This document shows, piece by piece, positions 8,469 through 18,904 of a stretch of DNA of 64,000 bases. How positions within the stretch are numbered: the stretch's first letter is position 1; each line of letters starts with the position of its first letter. The notes under the pieces are model-generated. The model saw nothing but the letters and a program-made list of their open reading frames with translations, was not told the DNA's origin and made no database searches. The DNA comes from Ruegeria denitrificans (lineage in GTDB: Bacteria; Pseudomonadota; Alphaproteobacteria; Rhodobacterales; Rhodobacteraceae): assembly GCF_001458295.1 (NCBI RefSeq), contig NZ_CYUD01000003.1, forward strand, positions 310,001 to 374,000. Reading direction: 5' to 3'. Position numbers and translations under genes: made by a program.

Positions 8469-9580
8469 TGCACCAAACCGTACATGTAGAGCTGGGCGAA
8501 CGCTCGTATGATGTGGAAATCGGTCCGGACTTGCTGGCGCAGGCTGGCAACCGGATCGCGCCGTTGCTGCATCGGTTCAAAGTGGCCGTGGTGACGGATG
8601 AAAACGTTGGCGCGCTGCATCTGAATGCCCTGCGCGATGGCTTGGCATCGGCCGGGATCGAGATGTCGTCACTGACTTTGCCCGCTGGTGAAGCAACAAA
8701 AAGCTGGCCACATTTCGAACGCACCGTCGAATGGTTGCTAGCTGAGAAAGTTGAACGCCGGGATGTGGTCATTGCGTTTGGTGGCGGTGTTATTGGCGAC
8801 CTGGTGGGTTTTGCCGCATCGGTCCTGCGTCGAGGCGTGCGGTTTGTACAAATTCCAACCTCTCTACTGGCGCAAGTCGACAGCTCGGTGGGGGGTAAGA
8901 CCGGCATCAACGCACCGCAGGGCAAGAACCTGATTGGGGCATTCCATCAGCCGTCTCTGGTGCTGGCTGACACGTCGGTGTTGGGGTCGATGACCCCGCG
9001 CGATTTCCTGTCTGGTTATGGCGAGGTAGTGAAATACGGCCTGCTGGGGGATGCGGCGTTTTTTGAATGGCTCGAAACCTATGGGTCGGCTGTTTCAGGC
9101 GGCGACATGGCCGCACGGGTGCGCGCCGTCACGCGTTCGGTGCAGATGAAAGCCGATATCGTAGCGCGGGATGAGACTGAGCAGGGCGACCGCGCGTTGC
9201 TAAACCTAGGCCATACTTTCTGCCACGCGCTTGAGGCCGCCACCGGCTATTCCGACCGTCTGCTGCATGGCGAAGGCGTGGCTATCGGCTGCGCGCTGGC
9301 GTTCGAATTGTCCTCACGTCTAGGGCTGTGTTCGCAGGAAGACCCTAGCCGCGTTCGGGCGCATTTGCGCGCCATGGGCATGAAGACCGATCTGGCCGAT
9401 ATTCCCGGCGATATACCGGGGGCCGAAGCTCTGGTCGATCTGATGGCGCAGGACAAGAAGGTGATCGACGGCCAACTGCGGTTCATTCTGGCGCGTGGAA
9501 TCGGTGAAGCCTTCGTGACGTCAGACGTTCCACGTGAGGCGGTGATTTCGGTGCTGGAAGACGCATTGGCGACAGTCTGA
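8468..9580 (+). CDS. aroB: 3-dehydroquinate synthase
   Basis: 370 residues. The NAD-binding part has GGGVIGDLVGFAASVLRRG, followed by QIPTSLLAQVDSSVGGKTGIN and the metal-binding segments LLNLGHTFCHALE and LLHGEGVAIG, all diagnostic of DHQ synthase rather than glycerol dehydrogenase relatives. It cyclises DAHP to 3-dehydroquinate, upstream of AroK's step. It overlaps aroK by one base. Its stop TGA abuts the stop of the convergent site-2 protease gene directly (tgatca). Confidence 0.96.
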   Translation: MHQTVHVELGERSYDVEIGPDLLAQAGNRIAPLLHRFKVAVVTDENVGALHLNALRDGLASAGIEMSSLTLPAGEATKSWPHFERTVEWLLAEKVERRDVVIAFGGGVIGDLVGFAASVLRRGVRFVQIPTSLLAQVDSSVGGKTGINAPQGKNLIGAFHQPSLVLADTSVLGSMTPRDFLSGYGEVVKYGLLGDAAFFEWLETYGSAVSGGDMAARVRAVTRSVQMKADIVARDETEQGDRALLNLGHTFCHALEAATGYSDRLLHGEGVAIGCALAFELSSRLGLCSQEDPSRVRAHLRAMGMKTDLADIPGDIPGAEALVDLMAQDKKVIDGQLRFILARGIGEAFVTSDVPREAVISVLEDALATV

Positions 9581-10651
9581 TCAACGGCCTTGGATCACCA
9601 TCAGCTCGCCGATGTTTTCGCGAGTGATGTAGCCGACCATTTTGCCTGTTTGCGAGCAGACGGCGATGGCTGGGGCACCTTTGTGGAGCGTTTCCAAAAC
9701 CATCTCGAGCCCGCTGGTCAGTTGAACCCTCGGGATATTGGTTTCCATAATTGACGTGGCCGGGTCGGAACGTGGCGTGTCCCCGGCCAGCGCTGCGAAC
9801 AAATGGTCTCGGGTCACAAACCCTAGCAGGGCGCCGTCGCCATCCAGCACGGGAAATTCGTGCTGCGTGGTATGAATGACCGCCTGCGCTGCTGTGGCCA
9901 ATGTGTCAGATGGGGACAAAGCGTGGAATTCGGTGATCATCGCATCGCGCGCCAAAACCCGCCGCGCGATCGAGCGCATGGCGACATCTTGGCCTTCTGA
10001 ATTGGCGGCGATAAACACAAAGACGGCGATCAGGACCAAAATGGCGTTGCCGGTGCTCAATCCCCAGAAGCCAAATGCGACAGCCACGATCTGTCCACCG
10101 ATGACAGCAATCCTGGTTGCTTTGACCCGATCCATTTTCAGGCACAGCAAAGCGCGGAAAACCCGTCCGCCATCCATCGGGAAAGCGGGTATCATATTGA
10201 AGGCTGCCAGCAGCAGGTTCACATAGGCCAGACGGTTCAGCAGACCCGGAATAGTGGTGTCGATCTGCGCCATCGTCTCCAATGGCATACCGGCTCCAAG
10301 CGCGACCAGGATGATCCAGATGACAATGTTCACCGCTGGTCCGGCAAGGGCCACCCAGACCTCTTGCATCGGTTTTTCCGGCATCCGTTCCAACCGCGCC
10401 AACCCGCCAATAGGCAGCAAGGTTATGTCAGGGGTTTTGATCCCGTATCGCCGAGCCATCAGCACATGGCCGAATTCGTGCGCGACGACGCAGGCAAACA
10501 ACGCCAGTACAAAGAACAGGTTCTCGATGGCGGCTGGCAAACCGCCGCTGGCATAGGCGGCGAAACCGACCCAGGCCAGCAGCAGGAAGAAGGTGACATG
10601 GACCCTCAGCTCGGACCCCAGTAGCCGGCCGAGTGAGAAGGACCATGTCAT
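9581..10651 (-). CDS. Site-2 protease family zinc metalloprotease with C-terminal CBS pair
   Basis: 356 residues. Multi-pass membrane protein with the zinc site HEFGH at 58-62 in a hydrophobic helix and the third-ligand motif NMIPAFPMDGG at about 138-148. Residues about 225-350 contain two CBS domains, the arrangement of SpoIVFB-like/Rv-type S2P proteins. Such enzymes cut membrane proteins within the bilayer, and the CBS pair probably senses nucleotides. The substrate is unknown; it is a different group from RseP, since no PDZ domain is present. It lies 18 bp downstream of ssb on the same strand and is convergent with aroB. Confidence 0.92.
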   Translation of the reverse strand: MTWSFSLGRLLGSELRVHVTFFLLLAWVGFAAYASGGLPAAIENLFFVLALFACVVAHEFGHVLMARRYGIKTPDITLLPIGGLARLERMPEKPMQEVWVALAGPAVNIVIWIILVALGAGMPLETMAQIDTTIPGLLNRLAYVNLLLAAFNMIPAFPMDGGRVFRALLCLKMDRVKATRIAVIGGQIVAVAFGFWGLSTGNAILVLIAVFVFIAANSEGQDVAMRSIARRVLARDAMITEFHALSPSDTLATAAQAVIHTTQHEFPVLDGDGALLGFVTRDHLFAALAGDTPRSDPATSIMETNIPRVQLTSGLEMVLETLHKGAPAIAVCSQTGKMVGYITRENIGELMVIQGR

Positions 10652-10669
10652 GATATGCCTCCGTTTTGC

Positions 10670-11173
10670 TTAGAACGGAATCTCGTCGTCGTCGATTCCG
10701 CCTGATGCCGGGGCAGGGGCGCTGGATTGGCTACCATAGGGTTCGCCATATCCGCCGCCGGCCTGACCGCCGCCATAACCGCCCGACTGGCCGCCGCCGT
10801 AACCACCGCCGCCGCCTTCACCGCGGGCATCCAGCATCACCAAAGTCGAGCCAAAGCCCTGCAGAACCACCTCGGTTGAATACCGATCCTGACCAGATTG
10901 ATCCTGCCATTTACGGGTCTGCAGCTGGCCTTCAAGGTAGACTTTGGACCCTTTGCGCAGGTATTGCTCGGCCACGCGGACCAAGCCTTCGTTGAAAATC
11001 GCGACCGAGTGCCATTCGGTACGCTCGCGACGTTCACCCGTGTTGCGGTCTTTCCAGTTTTCGGATGTGGCGATGCGCAGATTGCAAACCTTGCCGCCGT
11101 TCTGGAATGTCCGGACCTCGGGATCGCGGCCAAGATTTCCGACCAGAATGACCTTGTTGACTGAACCCGCCAT
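10670..11173 (-). CDS. ssb: Single-stranded DNA-binding protein
   Basis: 167 residues from the ATG at 11173, preceded by GGGGAAG. The open frame extends 36 codons further upstream, but [19 protein letters not shown] is the canonical SSB start. Residues 1-110 form the OB fold, followed by a Gly/Gln-rich linker and the acidic C-terminal tip DDDEIPF, which recruits repair and replication proteins. Binds ssDNA as a tetramer in replication and repair. It is divergent from the lytic transglycosylase gene, sharing a 205-bp region in which I see no clear SOS box. Likely in one unit with the downstream site-2 protease. Confidence 0.97.
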   Translation of the reverse strand: MAGSVNKVILVGNLGRDPEVRTFQNGGKVCNLRIATSENWKDRNTGERRERTEWHSVAIFNEGLVRVAEQYLRKGSKVYLEGQLQTRKWQDQSGQDRYSTEVVLQGFGSTLVMLDARGEGGGGGYGGGQSGGYGGGQAGGGYGEPYGSQSSAPAPASGGIDDDEIPF

Positions 11174-11378
11174 GTACTTCCCCGTTCTGAATTGACGTAT
11201 GCGCGCCGAATCTGACGCATTGTTTCTCAGCGACCCTATACGCCCTGCGTCTTGGTTGAAAACAGTTACTGCCTGCAACACTTGGCAAGAAATTACTTAA
11301 GGCACGTTTACCATGCTTTCATTATTAACTGAGATACCTATACTCCCCAAGGTTCCTGGCTAGGCGAGATTTGCTTGA

Positions 11379-11957
11379 ATGCGTTTTCTGGTTGGTTGTT
11401 TCGTTGGTTTATGCGTTGCTATGGCCTCGGTTCCAGTGGCCGCGCAAACGTTGTCGACCAAAAGCCGGAAGGACATATTCCTTAAACAATCCAAGGTTTT
11501 GGACTCACGCGCCGCAACCCAGTACCGGGATTCTGAGCGACTAAAACCGAAGACAGCCCAGCCAAAATTCAACAAACGCTATACCGGGAAGTATCGCGGT
11601 GAATATATGACGCTGGCACGACAGGCCGCACGCAAACATAACGTTCCGGAGGAACTGTTTTTACGACTGGTCCAGCAAGAAAGCGGTTGGAACCCGCATG
11701 CGGTATCACACAAAGGCGCTTTGGGTCTGGCGCAACTGATGCCGGGTACAGCGCAGCTCTTGGGTGTGAACCCGCATGATCCACAACAGAATTTGGAAGG
11801 CGGTGCGCGGTATCTGTCATGGCAATACCGCAAATTCAAATCCTGGCGTCTGGCGCTAGCAGCCTACAATGCCGGACCCAAGGCGGTTGAGAAACATGGC
11901 GGCATACCACCATACAAGGAAACCCAGAACTACGTGAAGGTGATTTGGGGCGGCTGA
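11379..11957 (+). CDS. Lytic transglycosylase (SLT domain), exported
   Basis: 192 residues. A signal peptide (residues 1-22, ending VAAQ) is followed by a basic linker and an SLT/family 1 transglycosylase domain at about 75-190. The catalytic Glu sits in QQESGWNP. The family motifs [10 protein letters not shown] and [12 protein letters not shown] are complete. It cleaves peptidoglycan glycan strands to 1,6-anhydro products in the periplasm. At this size it is a minimal enzyme without LysM or other binding modules. Stands alone between ssb and the ABC importer. Confidence 0.94.
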   Translation: MRFLVGCFVGLCVAMASVPVAAQTLSTKSRKDIFLKQSKVLDSRAATQYRDSERLKPKTAQPKFNKRYTGKYRGEYMTLARQAARKHNVPEELFLRLVQQESGWNPHAVSHKGALGLAQLMPGTAQLLGVNPHDPQQNLEGGARYLSWQYRKFKSWRLALAAYNAGPKAVEKHGGIPPYKETQNYVKVIWGG

Positions 11958-12028
11958 GTTGAACTCTTTGCACGTTATTTCAGCCCCAGCCTTAGTACTT
12001 CAAGTGTTCATGGGCAAATCCAATTAGG

Positions 12029-12063
12029 AAATGACAAAGGGCGCCGGTCGGAAACCGACGCCC
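12029..12063 (-). terminator. Terminator of the family 5 ABC importer operon
   Basis: On the minus strand, 13 bases after the ATPase gene, 12063-12054 pairs with 12048-12039. This is a 10-bp stem with one G-U pair and a 5-nt loop. A T-rich stretch (TTTGTCATTT) follows at 12038-12029. The T tract is interrupted, so efficiency may be moderate. Confidence 0.65.
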
Positions 12064-12075
12064 CATGCCTGAAGT

Positions 12076-14163
12076 CTATTCCGCAGCGATTTTGATGACG
12101 GGCTCCATACGGGCCAGAATATCTTCGGCCAGATGACATTTTACCTGATGCCCTTCGGCCAGAGTTTTCACTGGTGGTACGTCTTGCTCGCACAACCCAC
12201 CGGGAACTTCTGATTTCCAGCGGCACCGGGTCTGGAACGGGCAGCCCGGTGGTGGGTTCATGGCCGAAGGAATATCGCCCTCAAGCACGATATGCTGCTT
12301 CTCGACCGACGTATCCGCGATGGGCACGGCGCTCAGCAAGGCCTCAGTATATGGGTGATAGGGTGGGGCGAAAACCTGATCAGTGGTGCCCAGTTCGACC
12401 ACATGCCCCAGGTACATCACCATCACTCGATCGCTGAGATAGCGCACAATGGACAGGTCGTGGCTGATGAACAGCAGCGTGGTTTTGTGTTCGCGCTGGA
12501 TCTCCATCAGCAGATCAGTCACCGCCGCCTGCACGGAGACGTCCAGGGCCGAGACGGGCTCGTCCGCCACCACAATGCGCGCGTCCCCGGCAAAAGCGCG
12601 GGCGATACCCACGCGTTGCTTCTGCCCGCCTGAAAGCTGACGCGGCATTCGATCCGCAAAAGCACGGGGCAGTTTCACCAGATCCAGCAGTTCCAGCATG
12701 CGTTGCTTGCGTTCAGCCTCGGATTTTCCAACGCCAAAAATTTCCAACGCGCGGATAATCTGACGGCCCACTGTCATCGAAGGGTTCAGCGTGTCGAACG
12801 GGTTCTGGAACACCATCTGAACTTCGCCCACGGTCTTGGCGTCGCGCTCCTCAATGGGGACGGCTTCGATATTGCGGTTGTCCAGCAGGATCTGACCATC
12901 GGTGGCAGTTTCCAGACCCATCAACACCTTGGCGAAGGTGGACTTGCCGCAACCGGATTCGCCCACAATGGCCAGCGTCTCGGATTCATGAGCTTCGAAA
13001 CTCAATGTTTCGTTGGCTTTCACAACCTTGGTCTCGCCACCCCCGAAAAGCGCGTTCGCGGCCACCTCGTAGTATTTCTTGAGGTTGTCCATCTTCAGAA
13101 CGGTGCGACCGATTTCGCCCTTTTCCTTTTGTTCACCCAAGGTGATCGGTGCATTCCAGTCGATTTCCTGGAATTTCAGACACCGCGTATGGTGACGGTC
13201 ATTGCCGGGCACCGGCTCCATTAGGATATTTTGCGCGTCACAGCGACCCTCTTCGAAATAGTCGCAGCGCGGACCAAAGTTACATCCTGACGGCCGTTCA
13301 TGCGGCAGAGGGAAGTTCCCCGGAATGGCGACCAGCGGACGTGCATTCTTGTCGGCACCGGGCAGGGGGATCGAGCGGAACAGCGCCTGAGTATAGGGAT
13401 GCTGCATCTCGTCGAACACATCGTGGATCGAGCCGCGTTCCACCGCCTCACCTGAATACATCACACACAGCCGGTCGCAGGTCTCAAGCACCAGACCCAG
13501 ATTGTGCGAGATGAACAACATCGAGGTGCCGTATTTCTTGCCCAGATCCTTGACCAATTCAACCACGGCGGCCTCAACCGTCACGTCTAAGGCGGTGGTC
13601 GGTTCATCCAGAATCAGCAGCGCCGGTTTAGACATCAGCGCCATAGCGATCACGATCCGCTGCTGCTGACCACCTGACAATTGGTGCGGGAAGGAATTCA
13701 ACATCCGCTCGGGGTCGGGCAGGCGCACATCAGTCACCACCTCAAGCGCGCGGGCATAGGCCTCTTCTGCACCGACACCTTCGTGGATCTTGGGCACTTC
13801 CATCAGTTGCTTGCCGATCTTCATCGCCGGGTTCAGCGAGGCCATCGGCTCCTGATAAATCATGGCGATTTCATTGCCGCGAATGTCGCGCAGTTCGTCC
13901 GAGGTCATCTCGGACAGGTCGCGCCCTTTGAACTTTATCGTGCCGCCAACAACCCGACCGTTTTTACCGAGGTCCTGCATCACGCCCAAAGCAACAGTGG
14001 ATTTCCCACAGCCGGATTCACCAACAAGTCCAACCGCTTCGCCGGGTTGAACGCTTACTGAAAAATCCATCACAGCAGGGATTTCCCGCAGGCGAGTGAA
14101 GAAGGAAATCGACAGCTTGTCGATCTCAAGGATCGGGCCGTCATATTCCGCCAGTTTATTCAT
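12076..14163 (-). CDS. Dual ATP-binding subunit of family 5 (Dpp/Opp-type) ABC importer
   Basis: 695 residues holding two complete ATPases in one chain. The N-terminal half has Walker A GESGCGKST near 52, signature LSGGQQQR and Walker B LLILDEP. It ends in an oligopeptide-transporter C-terminal region with several cysteines (CNFGPRCDYFEEGRC). The C-terminal half has GESGCGKST near 400, LSGGQKQR and VADEP, with its own C-terminal extension. This equals a DppD-DppF fusion. The start has AGGAG upstream. It is the last gene of the operon SBP-permease-permease-ATPase, energising import of a peptide, opine or similar compound across the inner membrane. Confidence 0.95.
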   Translation of the reverse strand: MNKLAEYDGPILEIDKLSISFFTRLREIPAVMDFSVSVQPGEAVGLVGESGCGKSTVALGVMQDLGKNGRVVGGTIKFKGRDLSEMTSDELRDIRGNEIAMIYQEPMASLNPAMKIGKQLMEVPKIHEGVGAEEAYARALEVVTDVRLPDPERMLNSFPHQLSGGQQQRIVIAMALMSKPALLILDEPTTALDVTVEAAVVELVKDLGKKYGTSMLFISHNLGLVLETCDRLCVMYSGEAVERGSIHDVFDEMQHPYTQALFRSIPLPGADKNARPLVAIPGNFPLPHERPSGCNFGPRCDYFEEGRCDAQNILMEPVPGNDRHHTRCLKFQEIDWNAPITLGEQKEKGEIGRTVLKMDNLKKYYEVAANALFGGGETKVVKANETLSFEAHESETLAIVGESGCGKSTFAKVLMGLETATDGQILLDNRNIEAVPIEERDAKTVGEVQMVFQNPFDTLNPSMTVGRQIIRALEIFGVGKSEAERKQRMLELLDLVKLPRAFADRMPRQLSGGQKQRVGIARAFAGDARIVVADEPVSALDVSVQAAVTDLLMEIQREHKTTLLFISHDLSIVRYLSDRVMVMYLGHVVELGTTDQVFAPPYHPYTEALLSAVPIADTSVEKQHIVLEGDIPSAMNPPPGCPFQTRCRWKSEVPGGLCEQDVPPVKTLAEGHQVKCHLAEDILARMEPVIKIAAE

Positions 14164-14222
14164 CTTATATCTCCTCGCGAGAGTCCGGGGTTCCCCTTCA
14201 TCTGGCTAAAAATCCTGGGGGT

Positions 14223-14241
14223 CCGGGGGCAAAGCCCCCGG
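14223..14241. repeat. Intercistronic GC hairpin in importer operon
   Basis: A perfect 8-bp inverted repeat (14223-14230 with 14234-14241) with a 3-nt loop lies between the second permease and the ATPase gene. No T run follows on either strand, so it is not a simple terminator; it may slow decay or processing of the operon mRNA. Confidence 0.5.
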
Positions 14242-14252
14242 CCTCGATCACA

Positions 14253-15716
14253 TCAGTCCTTCAAGCTTTCCTCACGCAGACCGTCCGCCAGCAGGTTTAA
14301 TCCAAGAACCAGCGACAACAGAGCCAACGCAGGGGGCAGGGCAGGATGCAGGTAGATCGAAAGCAGCTTGCGCCCCTCGTTGATCGTCGAACCCCAGTCC
14401 GGGCTTTCCGGTGGTAGGCCAAGCCCAAAGAAACCCAAGGTTCCCAGAAGGATGGTGGTATAGCCAATCCGCAGACAAAAATCGACAATCAGCGGACCGC
14501 GCGCATTGGGTAGGATCTCCCACAGCATAATGTACCAAGGGCCTTCACCCCGGGTCTGCGCCGCGGCTACGTAGTCACGGGTTTTGATGTCCAAAGCCAG
14601 GCCACGCACGATGCGGAACACGGTGGGCGAGTTTACAAAGACCACGGACACGAAAACCACAAGGATGCCGCCGGGAATGTCGAACAGGTCCAGATAGGTC
14701 GGCAATCCCCAGATACTGTAACTGTCGGTATTGATGATGTAACCGCCAGTCGAAATCAGCGACAGATAGAACCAGATCGCAATGCCCAGAACTCCGATCA
14801 GCAACGGCGTGCGGAAATTCGGTCGCGTGTAATAGCGTGAATTCAGCAGAACGCCGATAAACAGGATCGGGAAGATGAACAGCACGGCGGCCATATAGTT
14901 TGGCACACCTGTTGCTACGATTTCCGGTGTAACCAGCAGATAGAACAGCAGGATTACCGGGAAGGCCAGGATCAGGTTGGCCAGGAAGGACAGGAACGTA
15001 TCCAACCGACCGCCATAGTACCCAGCGGGCAGGCCCAGAGTGATTCCGACCATAAAGGCAAACAACGTCGCCAGCGGCGCAATCTGCACCACGATCCAGG
15101 CGCCTTTGACCATGCGGCTGAAGACGTCGCGGGCAAGGTTATCACCTCCCAGCAGATACCATGTGTATTCCCCGTCTTCCGGGCTAGGCAGAGGCGTTCC
15201 GGGCACCTTGTTCTTCATTCCCGAAACTTGCGACAGAGGATCATGGGTAACAATCAGGTCCAGCGCCCCGAAGACGCCGGTGAACACCCAGAACATCACC
15301 AGGCCAAAGCCGATCATGCCGATGGGGCTGTCGAACAGTTTGCCATACAGACCCAGCCGCCGTTTAAAGGCAATCGACATGGCGTAAAGGATGATCAGCG
15401 ACAGCCAGACAGGCAGAAACTGCTGCGAGATTGCTCCGATGATGCCCGCGCCAGTGCCCATCACAACGCCCAGCACGATATAAGCCACGGCCAGCGCGAC
15501 ACAGGCGGCAAAGCTGTAACGCAGCGCCTTTTGGGTCATCCCGCGGATGCCCGAGCCCGAGCTGAGCGTTCCATCCATGTTCACGTTCATCGGCGCCTCG
15601 GGCAGCACGATGCTGCCAACAATCCAGATCACGACGGACACCAGTAGAGCTGCGATTGCGATCATAAGCAGCGGGTTCAGGAAGGCGATGGAGCCGGTCC
15701 AGGTAAGTGGTTCCAT
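14253..15716 (-). CDS. Family 5 ABC importer permease, DppC/OppC-type
   Basis: 487 residues, longer than the roughly 300 of E. coli DppC. Extra hydrophobic segments occupy the first 130 residues, and a further membrane insertion lies in the permease core between about 270 and 360. The BPD transport signature (EAA-type) is present in RTRGEGPWYIMLWEILPNARGPLIVDF, followed by the typical LGFFGLGLPPESPDWG end. AAGGAGG precedes the start. It forms the inner-membrane channel with the 15730 permease. The long form is known in several Rhodobacteraceae importers; its ligand is not predictable from sequence. Confidence 0.93.
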   Translation of the reverse strand: MEPLTWTGSIAFLNPLLMIAIAALLVSVVIWIVGSIVLPEAPMNVNMDGTLSSGSGIRGMTQKALRYSFAACVALAVAYIVLGVVMGTGAGIIGAISQQFLPVWLSLIILYAMSIAFKRRLGLYGKLFDSPIGMIGFGLVMFWVFTGVFGALDLIVTHDPLSQVSGMKNKVPGTPLPSPEDGEYTWYLLGGDNLARDVFSRMVKGAWIVVQIAPLATLFAFMVGITLGLPAGYYGGRLDTFLSFLANLILAFPVILLFYLLVTPEIVATGVPNYMAAVLFIFPILFIGVLLNSRYYTRPNFRTPLLIGVLGIAIWFYLSLISTGGYIINTDSYSIWGLPTYLDLFDIPGGILVVFVSVVFVNSPTVFRIVRGLALDIKTRDYVAAAQTRGEGPWYIMLWEILPNARGPLIVDFCLRIGYTTILLGTLGFFGLGLPPESPDWGSTINEGRKLLSIYLHPALPPALALLSLVLGLNLLADGLREESLKD

Positions 15717-15729
15717 GATCTAACCCTCC

Positions 15730-16776
15730 TTAAGAAATGCGAATGCGCGGGTTGAGGTAAACGTAGCCGATATCCGAGATCAGCTGCGTCACCAGCACCA
15801 CAAAGACCGACACGACGGAAATCGCCAGCAACAGCTGGATGTCGTTGTTGCCTGCCGCCTGAACCAGCGCCCAGCCGAAACCTTTGTAGTTGAACAGGGT
15901 CTCAACGATCACCACGCCGTTCAGCAGCCATGGGAACTGCAGCATGATGACAGTAAAGGGCGCGATCAGTGCATTGCGCAGCGCGTGCTTCACGACGATG
16001 TTCGGGAAGGACACGCCTTTCAGCCGCGCGGTGCGGATGTACTGTGCTGTCATCACCTCGGTCATCGAGGCGCGGGTCATTCGGGCGATGTAGCCCATCC
16101 CATACAGCGCGATGGTCAGCACCGGCAGGAAGAAGTTCTCGAATGTGGGATTGTCCATCGCCTGCGTCGCGGTGCCCTTGAACCATTTCAGGCCAACGGT
16201 GGACGAGGTGAAGATCGCGATGAAGATCACGCCTGACACGTATTCCGGTGTTGCTGTGGTGATGATCGAAAGGGTAGACAAAGACCGATCCAACGCCGAG
16301 CCTTCGCGCATTCCGGCCAACACGCCCACAATCAATGCGGACGGAACCATCAGGATCAGAACCCACAGCATCAGGTAACCGGTATTGCCCAGACGCTTGC
16401 CGACAATGGTACCAACTTCGTCCTTGAAGACGGTGGAATACCCCCATTCTCCCTGAAGGATACCGCAGAACCGGGGTGTGGTTTCCTCGGTCAGTCCGGG
16501 TCGGATACAGGTGCCTACAAAAGTGCCGTCATCCAGAGTTTTGGTAAAGCCCGGGGCCACACCCAGCCATTGACCATATTTGATCAGCGTAGGTTGCAGG
16601 TATCCACGATTGCCCAGCCAGGCCTCGACCTGTTCGTCGGACATCCGTTGATTGCCCTGGGTTTTGGCCAGCTTTTCCAAGTTCGGATATAGGTTAGTCA
16701 GAAAGAAGACCACGAAAGTCAGGCACAATGCTGTCAACAGCATGACGCCGAACCGTCGGAGGATGAATAGTCCCAT
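15730..16776 (-). CDS. Family 5 ABC importer permease, DppB/OppB-type
   Basis: 348 residues. The DppB-type start MGLFILRRFGVMLLTALCLTF is a first membrane helix, followed by about 100 residues outside the membrane and five more helices. The BPD signature lies at about 245-265 (RTARLKGVSFPNIVVKHALRNALIAP). Start supported by AGGGG upstream. 13 bp separate it from the downstream permease. A GC hairpin separates it from the binding-protein gene. Confidence 0.95.
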   Translation of the reverse strand: MGLFILRRFGVMLLTALCLTFVVFFLTNLYPNLEKLAKTQGNQRMSDEQVEAWLGNRGYLQPTLIKYGQWLGVAPGFTKTLDDGTFVGTCIRPGLTEETTPRFCGILQGEWGYSTVFKDEVGTIVGKRLGNTGYLMLWVLILMVPSALIVGVLAGMREGSALDRSLSTLSIITTATPEYVSGVIFIAIFTSSTVGLKWFKGTATQAMDNPTFENFFLPVLTIALYGMGYIARMTRASMTEVMTAQYIRTARLKGVSFPNIVVKHALRNALIAPFTVIMLQFPWLLNGVVIVETLFNYKGFGWALVQAAGNNDIQLLLAISVVSVFVVLVTQLISDIGYVYLNPRIRIS

Positions 16777-16868
16777 GATGGCCCCTGTTTTTCGGGTGTT
16801 CCGCAGATCATTGGACCATTATCTGGCCTCGGACATCCGACTCCGCGTCGGCCTGTCTGCGGCTGGAA

Positions 16869-16892
16869 AGGGGCGCCATTTTGGGCGCCCCT
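16869..16892. repeat. Stable hairpin between binding-protein and permease genes
   Basis: A perfect 9-bp GC-rich inverted repeat (16869-16877 with 16884-16892) and 6-nt loop sits 20 bases after the solute-binding protein stop. There is no good T run on the minus strand. In family importers such hairpins protect the 5' segment, raising binding-protein level over permeases. Similar position to the hairpin at 61940. Confidence 0.6.
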
Positions 16893-16911
16893 CGGATTTT
16901 GCGTGCAGTCT

Positions 16912-18582
16912 TTAGGCTGCCCAACCCCACTTGTAGTGGTGGTGTTCGAAGGCGACATGCATGTCGGTGCCGACAAGCCCGTCCTTCATGTGGCGGTACA
17001 GTGAACGCCAGTAAGGCTGGATCGTCACGCCTTCTTCCTGGATTATCGCAGCACCACGTGCAGCGACCTCACGGCGTTTGTCCGCATCCGCGATGGCCAG
17101 TGCTTCGCCCAGAATCGCGTCGAATTCAGCGTTTTCCCAGCCGAATTCATTCCAGGCTTCACCCGATTTGTATGCCAGAGCCCAGATCTGAACGCCCAGT
17201 GGACGGTGGTTCCAATTGGTCGAGCTGTACGCATACTTGGTCCAGTCGTTCCAGAACGTGTTGCCAGGCAGAACGGTCCGTTTGACATTAATGCCTGCGT
17301 CGCGAAGCTGCGCAGCCACGGCGTCAGTCGTGTTGCGGCGCCAATCGTCGTCGATCGAGATCAGCTCGTGCTCGAAATCGGCCATGCCGGCCTCTTCCAA
17401 CAGTTTGCGCGCCCCGTCCGGATCGACTTTTTGCGGCGGCAGTTCAGGGTATTCAGGGTGGATCGGACCGACGTGATGATTCTCGGCGGTCGTGCCGCGA
17501 CCACCATAGCCCAATTCCAGACAGATCGAATTGTCTACGGCCATCTGAAGCGCCTGACGCACACGCTTGTCAGCATAGGGTTGCTTACCGTCGACTTCGG
17601 CCAGCTGGTTGGGGCGAACTACGATCGTAGCCATAGTGATAACTTCGGATTTAACGTAGCCGAGGCTGTCCATAACGTCGATGAATTCACCGACTGACTC
17701 ATACAGCATATCAACTTCGTCAGATTCCAATGCCGCCAGCCACGCAGATGGGTCGGTACCGTAGTCAATGTATTCGATCCGGTCTAGCGCCGGGCGACCG
17801 AAAACTTCCTCACCCCACCAGGTGTGATCTTCGTTGCGGACAAGAACACCTTTGACGCCGACTTCCAGCTCGCTCATCAGATATGGGCCGGTGCCGACGT
17901 TGTTCAGCAGGTCATTTTCGCTGAAGGACTGGTGAACGATTGCAGCCGGATAGTCCGACATGCCTGCAACAAGAGAGATGTCAGATTGAGGAAGGTTCAG
18001 TTTCACAGTCGTTGGGTCTACGACCTCGATGCTACCTTCGATCGCCTGACCTGTGTCATCATCAACAAGCGTTGCAAAACGACCCGCCATCGAATTGGTT
18101 TCCGAAGACTTGTCGCACCAACGCGCAATGTTGAACGCTACATCCTCGGCGGTGAAGTCGTCACCATTGTTCCACTTCACCCCTGGACGAACCTTAAGGG
18201 TATATTCTGTTGCGTCGTCGTTGATTTCCCAACCTTCCAGCAACATGCCACGGAAGGAACCGTCCGAGTTGTACTCGACTAGGTATTCCAGCGTTCCCCG
18301 GCTGTAGTTCCCGATTTGGGACCAGTCATACGTGCGCGGGTCCTTCAGGGCACGAACTTCGGTTTGAACACGAATAGTCCCGCCTTCTTTCTTGACGTCT
18401 TCGCCTTCGGCGTGGGCAGGGGCAGCCAACCCGATCATCCCATAGGCTGCGGCGGCTGTTACACCTAAGCCTGTGGCGCGGGCCAGGAATTCGCGCCGAC
18501 TTAGTTTGCCATCCCGATACTCCTGAGCATGCATTTCTGCCGCCCAGTGAATCGGTGCTCCGGTAAAGGTTTGCTTGTTCAT
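16912..18582 (-). CDS. Family 5 ABC transporter substrate-binding protein, Tat-exported
   Basis: 556 residues from the ATG at 18582, which has AGGGAGA at good spacing; an ATG seven codons upstream (18603) lacks one. A twin-arginine signal ([14 protein letters not shown] at about 27-40) leads into a hydrophobic stretch cut near AHA. The remaining chain is SBP family 5, with [31 protein letters not shown]. First gene of the importer operon at 12076-18582. Rhodobacteraceae carry many such Tat-dependent proteins for peptides, opines and amines; the ligand is unknown. The long leader (322 bp to miaA) holds the promoter. Confidence 0.95.
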   Translation of the reverse strand: MNKQTFTGAPIHWAAEMHAQEYRDGKLSRREFLARATGLGVTAAAAYGMIGLAAPAHAEGEDVKKEGGTIRVQTEVRALKDPRTYDWSQIGNYSRGTLEYLVEYNSDGSFRGMLLEGWEINDDATEYTLKVRPGVKWNNGDDFTAEDVAFNIARWCDKSSETNSMAGRFATLVDDDTGQAIEGSIEVVDPTTVKLNLPQSDISLVAGMSDYPAAIVHQSFSENDLLNNVGTGPYLMSELEVGVKGVLVRNEDHTWWGEEVFGRPALDRIEYIDYGTDPSAWLAALESDEVDMLYESVGEFIDVMDSLGYVKSEVITMATIVVRPNQLAEVDGKQPYADKRVRQALQMAVDNSICLELGYGGRGTTAENHHVGPIHPEYPELPPQKVDPDGARKLLEEAGMADFEHELISIDDDWRRNTTDAVAAQLRDAGINVKRTVLPGNTFWNDWTKYAYSSTNWNHRPLGVQIWALAYKSGEAWNEFGWENAEFDAILGEALAIADADKRREVAARGAAIIQEEGVTIQPYWRSLYRHMKDGLVGTDMHVAFEHHHYKWGWAA

Positions 18583-18904
18583 TGATGTTTCTCCCTGTGA
18601 CATATTCTTTTTTTTGATGAAGGTTGAAACTGCTCAGGCCGGATTGGCCCGGTCAGCAGGTTCCCTGAATTCTCTTTGGATTCTCGTCATCCCCATGAGG
18701 CTATTCCGCACCAGTTTTCAAGTGACGTCAACGTTCGAAATCGACATTCATGGCACAAAAACGACATCAGCGATTTGTATACTGTCGCCTGATGGTCGAT
18801 GCAGGGCATTTCCAGTGATGTATACTATCGTGAACCGGAAATCCGGAGCAGTGGGGATGCAGCTAAAGGAATCGCAAGAAAATATTCCTTAATAAAATTG
18901 TGTA
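18583..18904. other. Non-coding region between the importer operon and miaA
   Basis: 322 bp upstream of the binding-protein gene and downstream of the miaA stop. It must contain the promoter for the importer operon. An AT-rich part lies at 18880-18940. I see no credible gene, tRNA or clear operator. A plus-strand frame here (to 18892) begins antisense to the binding protein and has no family likeness. Confidence 0.6.

Noticed and set aside
18575..18892. Plus-strand frame of 105 codons upstream of the binding protein
   Set aside because: It starts antisense to the Tat signal region and has neither a ribosome site nor a family resemblance.
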